Assembly: GCF_018829635.1 (NCBI RefSeq)
Contig: NZ_JAHKKG010000005.1
Coordinates: 248,001-312,000 of the forward strand
Direction: 5' to 3'
Source of the DNA: Paractinoplanes bogorensis
GTDB taxonomy: Bacteria; Actinomycetota; Actinomycetes; Mycobacteriales; Micromonosporaceae
DNA: 64,000 nt
In this document: piece after piece, positions 52,507 through 60,461 of the stretch
How the letters are laid out: every line of letters starts with the position of its first letter
Position numbering within the stretch: position 1 is the stretch's first letter
Position numbers and translations under genes: made by a program
Notes under the pieces: generated by a model
What the model was told of the DNA's origin: nothing
Seen by the model: only the letters and a program-made list of their open reading frames with translations
The model's database searches: none

Positions 52507-53481
52507 GTGACTGACGACGAAGCCCCGGGCTGGGACGCGATCGACAACCGGCTCGCCACGTTCTATCCCGGTGTCGAGCCGAAGCATTTCGGCACGCTGC
52601 ACCGGTTCGCGCTGGGCGGTCCCGATCCGCTCGACGGCGTCAGCTTCTATCCGCGCCCGGACCACTGGCACCTGGTCGGCTACGGGATGAGCGAGCTGTA
52701 CACCAAGGAGACCAGCGATCCCGAGGTGTCCGGCTGGGGGTTCGAACTGACCTTCCGGGTCGCGCGTGCGGCCGGCGAGGACGAGCCGCCGATGTGGGCC
52801 GCGAACCTCCTGCAGAACCTGGCCCGCTACGTGGTGTCGAGCGGCAACTGGTTCGAGCCGGGTCACCACATGAACGCCAACGGGCCGATCCACCACGGCT
52901 ACGACACCGCGATGACGGCGCTGGCCTTCGCCGAGGATCCGGAACTCGGCACGATCGACACCCCGCACGGCCGCCTGCAGTTCGTACAGGTCGTCGGGCT
53001 GACCGGGGACGAGTACGCGGCCGCTCTGGCCTGGGACACCCACGGTCTGCTGGGCCTGCTCGCCGGGCGGGATCCGTTGCTGGTCACCGATCCGGACCGC
53101 CGGTCGTCGCTCGAGGATCCCGAGGTGCGGGCGGCGGTCGAGGCCGGTCGGGAGCGGGACGGCTCGTCGACCGGGATGCTGATGCTCGGCGGTTTCGACT
53201 GGGTGGCCGACGGTACGGCCGTCCGGCTGCGGGTCAAGACGATCACGGCCAAGGGCTTGACCGAGGGGGTGCGGGACCGGCTCCCGTACGGGCGAACGCT
53301 GATCCTCCAGGGCCCGGATCGCCGGGCCGTCCTCATCCCGGCCGAGCGCTACGCCGTACGGCAGCCGGAAGAGGACGTGCTCGAACTGGACCTCCCGCCC
53401 GCGGCGGTGGCCGGCCTCGTGGCGGGCGACCAGGTGCTGGCCGGCACCGATCGGGTCGAGGTCGAGGTGTTCGACGACTGA
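52507..53481 (+). CDS. Suppressor-of-fused (SUFU) domain protein
   Basis: 324 residues from a GTG. Residues 1-190 match the SUFU-like fold (WDAIDNRLATFYPGVEPKHF; WHLVGYGMSELYTKE; SGWGFELTFRVAR; MWAANLLQNLARYVVSSGNW). In bacteria SUFU-domain proteins often act as immunity-like or binding proteins with poorly known partners. The C-terminal 130 residues continue in a related mixed fold. It shares its promoter region with the TetR palindrome, so it may be repressed too. Confidence 0.82.
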   Translation: MTDDEAPGWDAIDNRLATFYPGVEPKHFGTLHRFALGGPDPLDGVSFYPRPDHWHLVGYGMSELYTKETSDPEVSGWGFELTFRVARAAGEDEPPMWAANLLQNLARYVVSSGNWFEPGHHMNANGPIHHGYDTAMTALAFAEDPELGTIDTPHGRLQFVQVVGLTGDEYAAALAWDTHGLLGLLAGRDPLLVTDPDRRSSLEDPEVRAAVEAGRERDGSSTGMLMLGGFDWVADGTAVRLRVKTITAKGLTEGVRDRLPYGRTLILQGPDRRAVLIPAERYAVRQPEEDVLELDLPPAAVAGLVAGDQVLAGTDRVEVEVFDD

Positions 53482-53564
53482 GTTTTCCGGGTTCCGGCCT
53501 GCGCTCGGCGACGGTGTTGCGACAATTGGGCGCAAACCGGACGACGGGGGTCGGAACGTTGGGG

Positions 53565-54731
53565 ATGACCTCGCTGGTCGCCGCCGTGCGGGCCCAGGTG
53601 TTCGGCCTGTTGAGCCGGCGCCTGCCGGACGGCGTGCTGCTGCCCCTGCGCCGCGACGGTCTCGACCCGTCGGCCGAACTCCTCGACCGTGACCCCGTGT
53701 CCCGGATGCCCGTGCCGTTCGGGCTGCGGGTCTGGCTGGTCACCGGCTACGAACCGGTGCGGGAGGTGCTGGGCAGCCTCGACGGCTACAGCAACGACTT
53801 CGGGAAGTTCGCGGGACGTGTCGGGCTCAGCGTCGGCGCCGACCCCGGCGGCCTCGGGTTCGCCGACCCGCCCGTGCACACCCGGTTGCGCAAAGCGCTC
53901 ACTCCGGAGTTCACCATGCGGCGGCTGCGCCGGTTGCAGCCGCGCATTGAGCAGATCGTGCGCGAACAGCTGGAAACGCTCACGAACGACCTGTGGCACG
54001 AGTTCGCGCTGCCGGTGCCGGCGTTGACGATCTGCGAGCTGCTCGGTGTCCCGTACCGCGATCGGGAGCACTTCCAGCAGCTCAGCATGGCCCGGTTCGA
54101 CATGATCGACGGGGCCGGCGCGTCGCTCGGCGCGGTCGGCGATTCGCTCACCTACTTCCACGACCTGATCGCCCGCGAACGGCGGTCACCGGGCGACGGA
54201 CTGCTCGGATCGCTCATCCGCGCGCACGGCGACGCCATCGACGACCGGGAACTGGCCGGACTGGCCGACGGCGTGCTCACCGGCGGGCTCGAGACGTCGG
54301 CCAGCATGATCGCGCTCGGCGCCTACGCGTTGATGACCGAACCGGCCCGGCGGCAGCAGCTCGCGACCGATCGCGACCGGGTCGTCGAGGAGCTGCTGCG
54401 CTATCTCACGGTCGTGCAGGTCGCGTTCCCGCGCGTGGCCACCCGCGATCACCGGGTCGGCGGGGTCGCCATCCGCGCCGGTGACGTCGTGGTGTGCTCG
54501 TTGAGTGGCGCCAACCGCGACCCTGGCCGGGCCGGGAGCCACGTGGCGTTCGGCTACGGGATCCACCGCTGCATCGGGGCCGAACTCGCCCGGATGGAGT
54601 TGCGCGTGGCCTATCCCGCACTGTTCGAGCGCTATCCCGACATCCGGCCGGCTGTCCCCGCCGGCGAACTGACCTTCCGGCGCGCGTCGATCGTCTTCGG
54701 CCTGGAGTCGCTGCCGATCCGGCTCGGTTGA
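53565..54731 (+). CDS. Cytochrome P450
   Basis: 388 residues. Conserved P450 parts: I-helix GGLETSASMIALG (GGLET in place of AGxDT), K-helix EELLRYL (ExxR) and heme-binding loop FGYGIHRCIGAELARMEL with the Cys ligand. Substrate-region motif FADPPVHTRLRKALTPEFT is typical of bacterial CYPs. Between the SGANRDP segment and the heme loop only a few residues (GRAGSHVA) remain; relatives have about 15 more there (FxDPxxFDxxR). This may reflect a small in-frame deletion that could impair folding. No ferredoxin gene is adjacent. Confidence 0.9.
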   Translation: MTSLVAAVRAQVFGLLSRRLPDGVLLPLRRDGLDPSAELLDRDPVSRMPVPFGLRVWLVTGYEPVREVLGSLDGYSNDFGKFAGRVGLSVGADPGGLGFADPPVHTRLRKALTPEFTMRRLRRLQPRIEQIVREQLETLTNDLWHEFALPVPALTICELLGVPYRDREHFQQLSMARFDMIDGAGASLGAVGDSLTYFHDLIARERRSPGDGLLGSLIRAHGDAIDDRELAGLADGVLTGGLETSASMIALGAYALMTEPARRQQLATDRDRVVEELLRYLTVVQVAFPRVATRDHRVGGVAIRAGDVVVCSLSGANRDPGRAGSHVAFGYGIHRCIGAELARMELRVAYPALFERYPDIRPAVPAGELTFRRASIVFGLESLPIRLG

Positions 54732-54753
54732 CCGGCCGGGTCCGGTAACGGCC

Positions 54754-54787
54754 GCAGCCGCCCGGGCACCATGCACCGGGCGGCTGC
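54754..54787. terminator. Convergent terminator between P450 and GH26-like genes
   Basis: GCAGCCGCCCGG (54754-54765) pairs perfectly with 54776-54787 across a 10-nt loop. It lies midway between two converging stops and has no T-run. Confidence 0.75.
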
Positions 54788-54793
54788 GTCACA

Positions 54794-55864
54794 TCACTTC
54801 AGCTTGAGCTGAACGTTGAACTTCGGGCTGGCGGCCAGCTTGCGGAACGCGGCCAGGCTCGACGGCGCGCTGTCGATGCTGATGTCGCGGTCGCCGAACA
54901 GGTCCTTCTTCGTGTCGAAGTAGACGATCGCCTTCACCTTGGGGCGCTTGGCCAGCTCGGGCAGCACGCTGTTGAACTGCTTGCTCTTGTCGACGACCTT
55001 GCCGATGCGGTGGTAGGCGCCCCACTCGGCGACCATCAGCGGCTTCGACGGGTGCGTCTTGGTCGCCCAGTCGTAGAAGCCCTGGCCACCCTTGGCCTTA
55101 CGGTCGAGCAGGTCGGCGAACACACCGGCGTGGTAGTAGTTCTGCTCCGAGCTGACGTACGAGTCCAGACCGATCCAGTCGACCAGGTCGTCGCCCGGGT
55201 ACAGGTCCTTCCACCACGACTGCGCCATCCACTTCTCGTTGCCCATGTAGGCGACGACGTTGATCATGTTGTTCAGGCCCTTGGACTTCAGGCGCGTGAT
55301 GACGTGACGGTACGAGGCGCGGAAGTCCTTGGCCGTCATGCCCAGCTTGGCGTCGGTGCGCACGTCGTCCTCGGGCTCGTGGTTGAGCACCAGGAAGAAC
55401 TTCTCCGGCATGGTCGACTTGACCCGCGCGGCGAACGCGTCGATGCGGGCGTCGAGCTTGCCGGCGGCGACGTTGGCCCAGGTCGAGCCGTACTCGACGC
55501 GCCAGTTGAGGAGCAGCACCCGCGGCTTGGCGGGGTCGCGGACCATGGCGATCTCGGCGGCGGTCGGGAACTTCTCGTCACCCTTGTGGTACGTGTGGAA
55601 GATGGTGGCCGTGCGGCCGCTGAGCTTCTCCCACGCCTTGTGCTCCTCGTCGCGCGGCTTACCGGTGAAGCCACCCGCGGCGGCCCCCCACAGCACGCCG
55701 CAGCTCGGAACCAGCTTCGCATCCGTCACGCACTTCTGAGCGGCCGGCTTGGCGGCCGGGGTGCTCGGCGTGGTGGCGGCGTGGGCCGTGGCCGGGCCGG
55801 CTGCGAACGCGGCGCCGAACCCGGCGACGAGTGCGGCCAGCGAGTACACGGACTTACGAAGCAT
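54794..55864 (-). CDS. Secreted GH26-like glycoside hydrolase
   Basis: 356 residues. The Sec signal peptide ends near residue 29 (GPATAHAA). After a Pro/Ala linker, the (beta/alpha)8 domain has the GH26-type acid/base segment LVLNHEPEDD and the nucleophile segment LMVAEWGAY, with WIGLDSYVS between. It probably cleaves a beta-mannan or related polysaccharide outside the cell. Family assignment rests on the two motifs and the length. GH26-like hydrolases of unknown specificity are common in actinomycetes. Confidence 0.8.
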   Translation of the reverse strand: MLRKSVYSLAALVAGFGAAFAAGPATAHAATTPSTPAAKPAAQKCVTDAKLVPSCGVLWGAAAGGFTGKPRDEEHKAWEKLSGRTATIFHTYHKGDEKFPTAAEIAMVRDPAKPRVLLLNWRVEYGSTWANVAAGKLDARIDAFAARVKSTMPEKFFLVLNHEPEDDVRTDAKLGMTAKDFRASYRHVITRLKSKGLNNMINVVAYMGNEKWMAQSWWKDLYPGDDLVDWIGLDSYVSSEQNYYHAGVFADLLDRKAKGGQGFYDWATKTHPSKPLMVAEWGAYHRIGKVVDKSKQFNSVLPELAKRPKVKAIVYFDTKKDLFGDRDISIDSAPSSLAAFRKLAASPKFNVQLKLK

Positions 55865-56083
55865 CTGATCTCCTCCTGTTGTCCGGCCGTTGTCGGCCGG
55901 GCATGAGAAGAGATTCCAGGGCTCCGGGTGCGCGCCAAGTGCCCGTCACGGTGCGCGACGGTTGCTCTCGGAAAAGACTCCGGAGCGTCGGCCGTGAGAT
56001 CGGTTGCGGCAGGCGGGGGTTGAGCTTTCCGAGCGGTTTCCCGTACGCCGTGAGCGCGCCCCGCCGTCTTATGAGCGCTCGGG

Positions 56084-56215
56084 GCGGCACTCTCTACGTG
56101 CTTCGGGGGCGCGCGCTCTATGTGCTTCGCGTCGGCGCTCTCTGCATGCTTCGGGGCGCACTCTACGTGCTTCGCGTCGGCGCTCTCTGCGTGCTTCGCG
56201 TCGGCGCTCTCTGCG
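56084..56215. repeat. About 24-bp minisatellite, five to six degenerate copies
   Basis: Degenerate copies of GGCGCTCTCTGCGTGCTTCG plus CGTC follow each other in the 362-bp gap 55865-56226. Variants include ...CTACGTGCTTCGGGG and ...CTGCATGCTTCGGGG. Because most units are a multiple of three long, several frames stay open, but there is no credible gene. The rest of the gap shows nothing else apart from one CGTACGGGAA word (56038-56047, reverse). Confidence 0.8.
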
Positions 56216-56226
56216 CCGGGCGACGG

Positions 56227-56547
56227 TCAGAGACCGAAGACGTGGCCCAGGCCGGTGACCTCGATGGCCTTGCGCACCGGCGGCGACGGCTGGGCCAGCG
56301 TCAGCGTGACGCCCTCGGCGGCCGCGCTGTTGCGGGCACTGACCAGCGCGCCCAGCCCGTAGGAGTCGATGAAGTCGAGCCCCGCCACGTCGACCCGCAG
56401 ATAGCGGCAGGCCGGATCGGTCGCGATCGCGGCCAGGCGATCCCGCACGGCGTCGGCCCGGTCGAGGTCGAGCTCACCGCTGAGCGAGGCGACCACGAGG
56501 CCGTCCGCGTCGGCCGGTTCATGGTGAATCGTGGCGTCCGGTTGCAT
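56227..56547 (-). CDS. STAS-domain anti-sigma factor antagonist
   Basis: 106 residues from ATG 56547. A single STAS domain: LVVASLSGELDLDRADAVRD, then LRVDVAGLDFIDSYGLGALV with the phosphorylatable Ser of the DSxG motif present, unlike the STAS protein at 16837. It probably binds an anti-sigma kinase encoded elsewhere. The stop of the cNMP/oxidoreductase gene lies just upstream on the same strand, so they may be co-transcribed. Confidence 0.88.
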   Translation of the reverse strand: MQPDATIHHEPADADGLVVASLSGELDLDRADAVRDRLAAIATDPACRYLRVDVAGLDFIDSYGLGALVSARNSAAAEGVTLTLAQPSPPVRKAIEVTGLGHVFGL

Positions 56548-56557
56548 CGCTCGAATG

Positions 56558-58234
56558 CTACCCGGCCGCCTCCGCCGCGGCACGGAAGGAGATCGCCTGA
56601 TGGACCGAACGCACCGCGCTGGCGCCCTCGCCGACGGCCGCGGCCACCCGTTTCATCGAAGCCAGGCGCACGTCACCGGCCGCGAACACCCCCGGCACGC
56701 TCGTCTCGAACGGCAACGGCCCCCGCCCCGTACCCGTCCACCGGTCGCCCAGCTGCACATCGGTCGGCAGGAAACCGTCAGCGTCCAGCGCCACGCCGTC
56801 CAGCCAGCCGGTGGCCGGCGTCGCCCCGATGAAACAGAACAGCCCCGAGCACACGCACGCCTCGTCCGCGCCGTCGCCGGACAGCGTGATCCCGTCCAGC
56901 CGGGCCGCCCCGGACAGCGCCGTGACCTGTGTCGACGTGCGCACGGTGATCCGCGGGTCGGACACGATCCGCTCGACGAGATAGTTCGACATCTCGGCGG
57001 CCAGCGACGGACCCCGTACGGCCAAAGTCACGTGATCGGCATGCTGAGCCAGATAGATCGCCGCCTGGCCGGCCGAGTTCGCGCCGCCCACCACGGTAAC
57101 CGGCAGACCGGCGACGGCACGCGCCTCCAACTCCGTCGCCGCGTAATAGATGCCCGCACCGACATAGTGCGACCACCGCTCCAGAGCCAGGTTGCGGTAC
57201 GCGGCACCGGTCGCCACCAGCACCGTACGGGAAGGAATCTCGGTGCCATCCACCAGTGACACCACGTGCGTGCCGTCCGGCTCGGTGCGCAGCGACACCA
57301 CGCCGCACGGGCTGGCCAGATGCGCGCCGAACTTCAACGCCTGCACCACCGCCCGCCCCGCCAGTGCGCCCCCGCTGAGCCCGAACGGAAAACCCAGATA
57401 GTTCTCGATCCGCGAACTGGCCGCCGCCTGCCCGCCGGTCGCGACCGCGTCGAGCAGCACGGTCGTGAGCCCCTCGGACGCCCCGTAGACGGCCGCGGCC
57501 AGCCCCGCCGGCCCGGCACCCACGATCGTGAGGTCGGCGACGCCCTCCGGCGTACGGCGGTAGGTAAGCCCCAGCCGATGACTCAACGTGCGCGCCTCGA
57601 CGTGCGTGATCGTCTCGCGCGGCAGGATCGCGGCCGGCAGATCGGCCTCGCTGAGCCCCGCCGCCTCCGCCGCCGCCCGCCCCTCCGGACTACCTTGCGG
57701 AACCCACCGGTACGGCAGAGCCTGCCGCTCCAGAAACGTCCGCAACGCCAGCCCGTTGCTGTTCCGGTCGTCGGCGATGATCTCCAGATCGCGCCCCGCG
57801 TGCTGCACCATCAGCTGCCGCCGGGCCAGGAACGAGCGCAGCAGAATGTCGCTGACCTCGGCGTCCTGAGCCATCAGCCGTCGGAACTCCTCGTGCGGCA
57901 CCCGGTGCACGACCCCGTCCGCGATGACCCGCGCCGTCAGTATGCGGGTCTGCCCGGTCAGCAGATTGAGCTCCCCGACGAACTGCCGCGGTCCGGCCCG
58001 CAGAAACACATCCTCCGGATGCCCCGACCGCGAAACGGCCAGCTCCCCCGACTCGACCAGAATCAGATCGCCGTCGTCATCCCCCACGTCGAACACGACA
58101 TCGCCGGCCTTCACCGGTTGCGCCAGCCCGAACCGGCTGGCCCGCGCGAACTGCGCCTCGTCAAGAGTGTGGAACGCCGCCTGCGCGAGTTCCCCGACCT
58201 GATCCCCGATCTCCGGGAAAGCTGACAACACCAC
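56558..58234 (-). CDS. Cyclic-nucleotide-binding domain fused to thioredoxin-reductase-like oxidoreductase
   Basis: 558 residues from GTG 58234 (GGGAG upstream). Residues 1-130 are a Crp-type cNMP-binding domain (FDVGDDDGDLILVESGELAV; GPRQFVGELNLLTGQ). Residues about 135-235 are a thioredoxin/glutaredoxin-like spacer. Residues 245-555 are an FAD/NAD(P) oxidoreductase (DLTIVGAGPAGLAAAVYGAS; VTVVGGANSAGQAAIYLAQH; VPGVFAAGDVRLASMKRVAA). The thioredoxin-reductase redox CxxC is missing: the position reads IYYAATELEA. So it cannot reduce thioredoxin in the usual way and may be a ligand-gated NAD(P)H oxidase or sensor. Confidence 0.85.
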   Translation of the reverse strand: MVLSAFPEIGDQVGELAQAAFHTLDEAQFARASRFGLAQPVKAGDVVFDVGDDDGDLILVESGELAVSRSGHPEDVFLRAGPRQFVGELNLLTGQTRILTARVIADGVVHRVPHEEFRRLMAQDAEVSDILLRSFLARRQLMVQHAGRDLEIIADDRNSNGLALRTFLERQALPYRWVPQGSPEGRAAAEAAGLSEADLPAAILPRETITHVEARTLSHRLGLTYRRTPEGVADLTIVGAGPAGLAAAVYGASEGLTTVLLDAVATGGQAAASSRIENYLGFPFGLSGGALAGRAVVQALKFGAHLASPCGVVSLRTEPDGTHVVSLVDGTEIPSRTVLVATGAAYRNLALERWSHYVGAGIYYAATELEARAVAGLPVTVVGGANSAGQAAIYLAQHADHVTLAVRGPSLAAEMSNYLVERIVSDPRITVRTSTQVTALSGAARLDGITLSGDGADEACVCSGLFCFIGATPATGWLDGVALDADGFLPTDVQLGDRWTGTGRGPLPFETSVPGVFAAGDVRLASMKRVAAAVGEGASAVRSVHQAISFRAAAEAAG

Positions 58235-58341
58235 GCGCCGATGCTCCCACCACCCACCCGCCCCGACAATGCGCGCTTCCGGCGCAACGGGTGGGGCGGG
58301 TGCGCATCCAACCCAACCGATCCGGTAAGGTTCTCCCCAAC

Positions 58342-58414
58342 GCGGACGTAGCGCAGCTGGTAGCGCATCACCTTGCCAAGGTGAGGGTCGCCGGTTCGAA
58401 TCCGGTCGTCCGCT
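58342..58414 (+). tRNA. tRNA-Gly (GCC anticodon)
   Basis: Acceptor stem GCGGACG (58342-58348) pairs with CGTCCGC (58407-58413). The D-arm is GCGC/GCGC, the anticodon arm TCACC-TTGCCAA-GGTGA puts GCC at 58375-58377, and the T-arm has loop TTCGAAT. CCA is not encoded. Confidence 0.97.
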
Positions 58415-58474
58415 CCGTGGGTGGTGGGTCTGTGTCCGCAGGAAGCGCGGACCAGGCCCACTTCGCATTTCTGC

Positions 58475-58493
58475 CTGGGGGCCGAGCCCCCAG
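58475..58493. terminator. Hairpin downstream of tRNA-Gly
   Basis: CTGGGGGC-CGA-GCCCCCAG forms a perfect 8-bp stem about 60 bp after the tRNA. It may terminate or process the tRNA transcript. Confidence 0.45.
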
Positions 58494-58570
58494 ACCCCGC
58501 GTTACGGCTGGTGCCGGCTTGGTGGGTGGGTGCGGTTAGAGCACCGCTGCTGCGCCTTCGGCGGCAGCGC

Positions 58571-58680
58571 GAGCACCGCTGCGCGAGCACCGCTGCGCGA
58601 GCACCGCTGCGCGAGCACCGCTGCGCGAGCACCGCTGCGCGAGCACCGCTGCGCGAGCACCGCTGCGCGAGCACCGCTGC
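58571..58680. repeat. 14-bp tandem repeat array, about eight copies
   Basis: GAGCACCGCTGCGC is repeated at 58571, 58585, 58599, 58613, 58627, 58641 and 58655, with a last copy of 12 bp at 58669. Copies are identical, indicating recent expansion. The period is not a multiple of three and the array is intergenic. A related imperfect hairpin unit precedes it near 58540-58570. Confidence 0.95.
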
Positions 58681-58726
58681 GAGTGCGGCGATTTGGACTT
58701 TGGTCATGAGTGACTTGGGCAGGCGT

Positions 58727-58759
58727 AAGGGCGTCCACTCGGATGTGGACGCCCTTTTT
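58727..58759 (+). terminator. Intrinsic terminator after the tRNA/repeat region
   Basis: GGGCGTCCAC (58729-58738), loop TCGGAT, complement GTGGACGCCC (58745-58754), then TTTTT. Flanking AA/TT extend the stem. This is the clearest T-tailed terminator in the window and implies that a transcript crosses the 14-bp array. Confidence 0.9.
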
Positions 58760-58793
58760 GGTGTGGCCTGGGGTGGCGTGGGTTGGGGTCGGG

Positions 58794-58949
58794 CTAGAAC
58801 CAGACTTTTCGGCCGCCGACCGGGCGGCCGATGGCGCCGAGGATCCAGAGCGCGGCACCCACGACCAGGAGAATGATGCCGATCGTGTAGAGGATCGGCA
58901 CGCTCAGGAAGATGCCCAAGAGCAGAAGGATGAGTCCCAGAACCAGCAT
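58794..58949 (-). CDS. Small membrane protein (DUF6131-like)
   Basis: 51 residues from ATG 58949, supported by GGAGC just upstream. It has two hydrophobic segments (LVLGLILLLLGIFLSVPILY; IGIILLVVGAALWILGAIG) and a GRPVGGRKVWF tail. Very similar short proteins are widespread in actinobacteria. The function is unknown. Confidence 0.8.
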   Translation of the reverse strand: MLVLGLILLLLGIFLSVPILYTIGIILLVVGAALWILGAIGRPVGGRKVWF

Positions 58950-59114
58950 GACTTGCTCCGTTTCGTCGGCCGGCGTCTCCGGCCGACCGCTAGGTACCCA
59001 ACTGATCCAAGAATCAATCCGATCGATGGTTGACCCCGGTGCCGGTTCTTCGAGTCCGACCGCGATCAGGGCAGGGCTGCCGGGCAGTGCTGGCGCGTCG
59101 GGCAAAGTCTTCCG

Positions 59115-59780
59115 TCATTCACCGGTGGGTAGCCGTGTGGGATCGACTCCGTCCACGCCGGTCCAGAAGCGCACGGGGTACGCCCATTCCTTCTTGTAGA
59201 ACTGGCTGGGCATTCGCCTGTTCGCGTCGTCGAACGACACGAACTCGGTCGCATAGCTCGGGTATCCGCTCGCGGGCAGGGCGCCGGCGTAGCCGAGAGC
59301 TTCGAGCAGAACTGTCCGCTCCAGCTTGTTCGACTTGAGTTTTCCGATCAGGGCTGCGTTCAGCTCCGTCAACTGTGCGGACTCGGGCAGCGACCGGACC
59401 GCATCAACGATATCTTCCAGCACTGCCCGGCCTCGCTGGACGTCGTGGTCATCGTCTGCTCCGTCGAACCGCTCCACCGCGGCGCCGGCCCACGGAACAT
59501 TTATCGGCCGTAACCAGAAGGCATCGCCGGCGAGGCACTCTGATGTGACAGCTTCCTCGCTCTCGCGCATACCGCACACCCCACAATTCGTGGGGTGGAA
59601 ATGCTGCGACGGCACGAAGCCATGCTGAGGAAAGTGCCGCAGGAACGTCAGCCGCGGCCAGACACTCCGCCGACGCTGGTCCCTCGTAACCAGGCTGGCA
59701 AGCCACGCCTGCTCGATCGCGCGCCGATCAGCGGCAGCGGCCGCCGCGACCGCTGCCCGGACAAGGTGATCATGATCCAC
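59115..59780 (-). CDS. Hypothetical protein with HPTNCGVCG motif
   Basis: 221 residues from GTG 59780 (TTG 59789 is an alternative; neither has a strong ribosome binding site). The segment FHPTNCGVCGMRES near residue 65 may bind a metal. The remaining sequence is helical and polar (ESAQLTELNAALIGKLKSNK). I do not recognise the family. Base composition is slightly less GC-rich than the neighbours, suggesting acquisition. The region to 60461 upstream contains no convincing intact gene. Confidence 0.55.
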   Translation of the reverse strand: MDHDHLVRAAVAAAAAADRRAIEQAWLASLVTRDQRRRSVWPRLTFLRHFPQHGFVPSQHFHPTNCGVCGMRESEEAVTSECLAGDAFWLRPINVPWAGAAVERFDGADDDHDVQRGRAVLEDIVDAVRSLPESAQLTELNAALIGKLKSNKLERTVLLEALGYAGALPASGYPSYATEFVSFDDANRRMPSQFYKKEWAYPVRFWTGVDGVDPTRLPTGE

Positions 59781-60033
59781 GCTCGCCAATATAGGCGACC
59801 CGGCTCAACGCGCGCCGGGCCCACAGTCACCCTGATCAACACGGCTCGAGGTCCCGAAGGCGCCATCCACTGACCGCTCCAAAGTCATCTCCGGGCGGCG
59901 GAAATGACCCTTGCAATACCTGTCGCTGATCCATGTTGGAGAAAGCGCCAATGAGCATGGCGAGGATCCCGACAGCCATACTGAACCATTCGAGCCGGCG
60001 TCGTGGCACCTTCATGGCCTGGTTGGGCATTGA

Positions 60034-60249
60034 CGAAGCGCCGCTGCCCCCTCCGCTGACCACTGGTTCGTCCTGCGGTCGGCGATCATCGAGCAGAACG
60101 AGACTGTCGACTTCCGCTTCTGGTGCTGGGGCGAGCCGGTCCAGTGGGTCAACGATCGACGGGCCAAGGTCGGTCCGCCCTTACCTGGCGACCTGCGAAA
60201 ACAACAGTTCACGGACGAGTATTTCGGTTACCTGATCGCTAAGCACTGA
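60034..60249 (+). pseudogene. Start-less coding remnant
   Basis: The 59790-60461 gap has no intact gene, but after a TGA at 60031 one frame runs 71 codons with protein-like composition (VDFRFWCWGEPVQWVNDRR; then QQFTDEYFGYLIAKH, TGA 60247-60249). No ATG, GTG or TTG with a ribosome binding site begins it. It may be the 3' end of a decayed gene. The family is not recognised. Confidence 0.3.
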
Positions 60250-60461
60250 GCCACCGAGCGAAGCCGGGCGATGAGGGCCAGGGTGCCGTTGGTCGCGGTG
60301 GCCAACGGGCCCGAAGGCAAGCCACCGGCGGGAACGTGAAAGAGGCCGTCGACGGTGGCGCACGTGGTCTGGTGAGACCTGGCCGACCGTGGGCCACCTG
60401 CTGTTTTCTGACACGTGGGGGTGGGTGGGGCGCGACTAGGGTGATTGCCGGAGGCGGGCCA

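Noticed and set aside
55831..56832. Open frame through the 24-bp minisatellite with LYVLRVGAL-type repeats
   Set aside because: The frame is kept open by units that are mostly multiples of three; the rest reads the STAS gene backwards. No ribosome binding site or domain.
58571..58680. CRISPR array
   Set aside because: The repeat is 14 bp and head-to-tail without spacers, and no cas gene is nearby.
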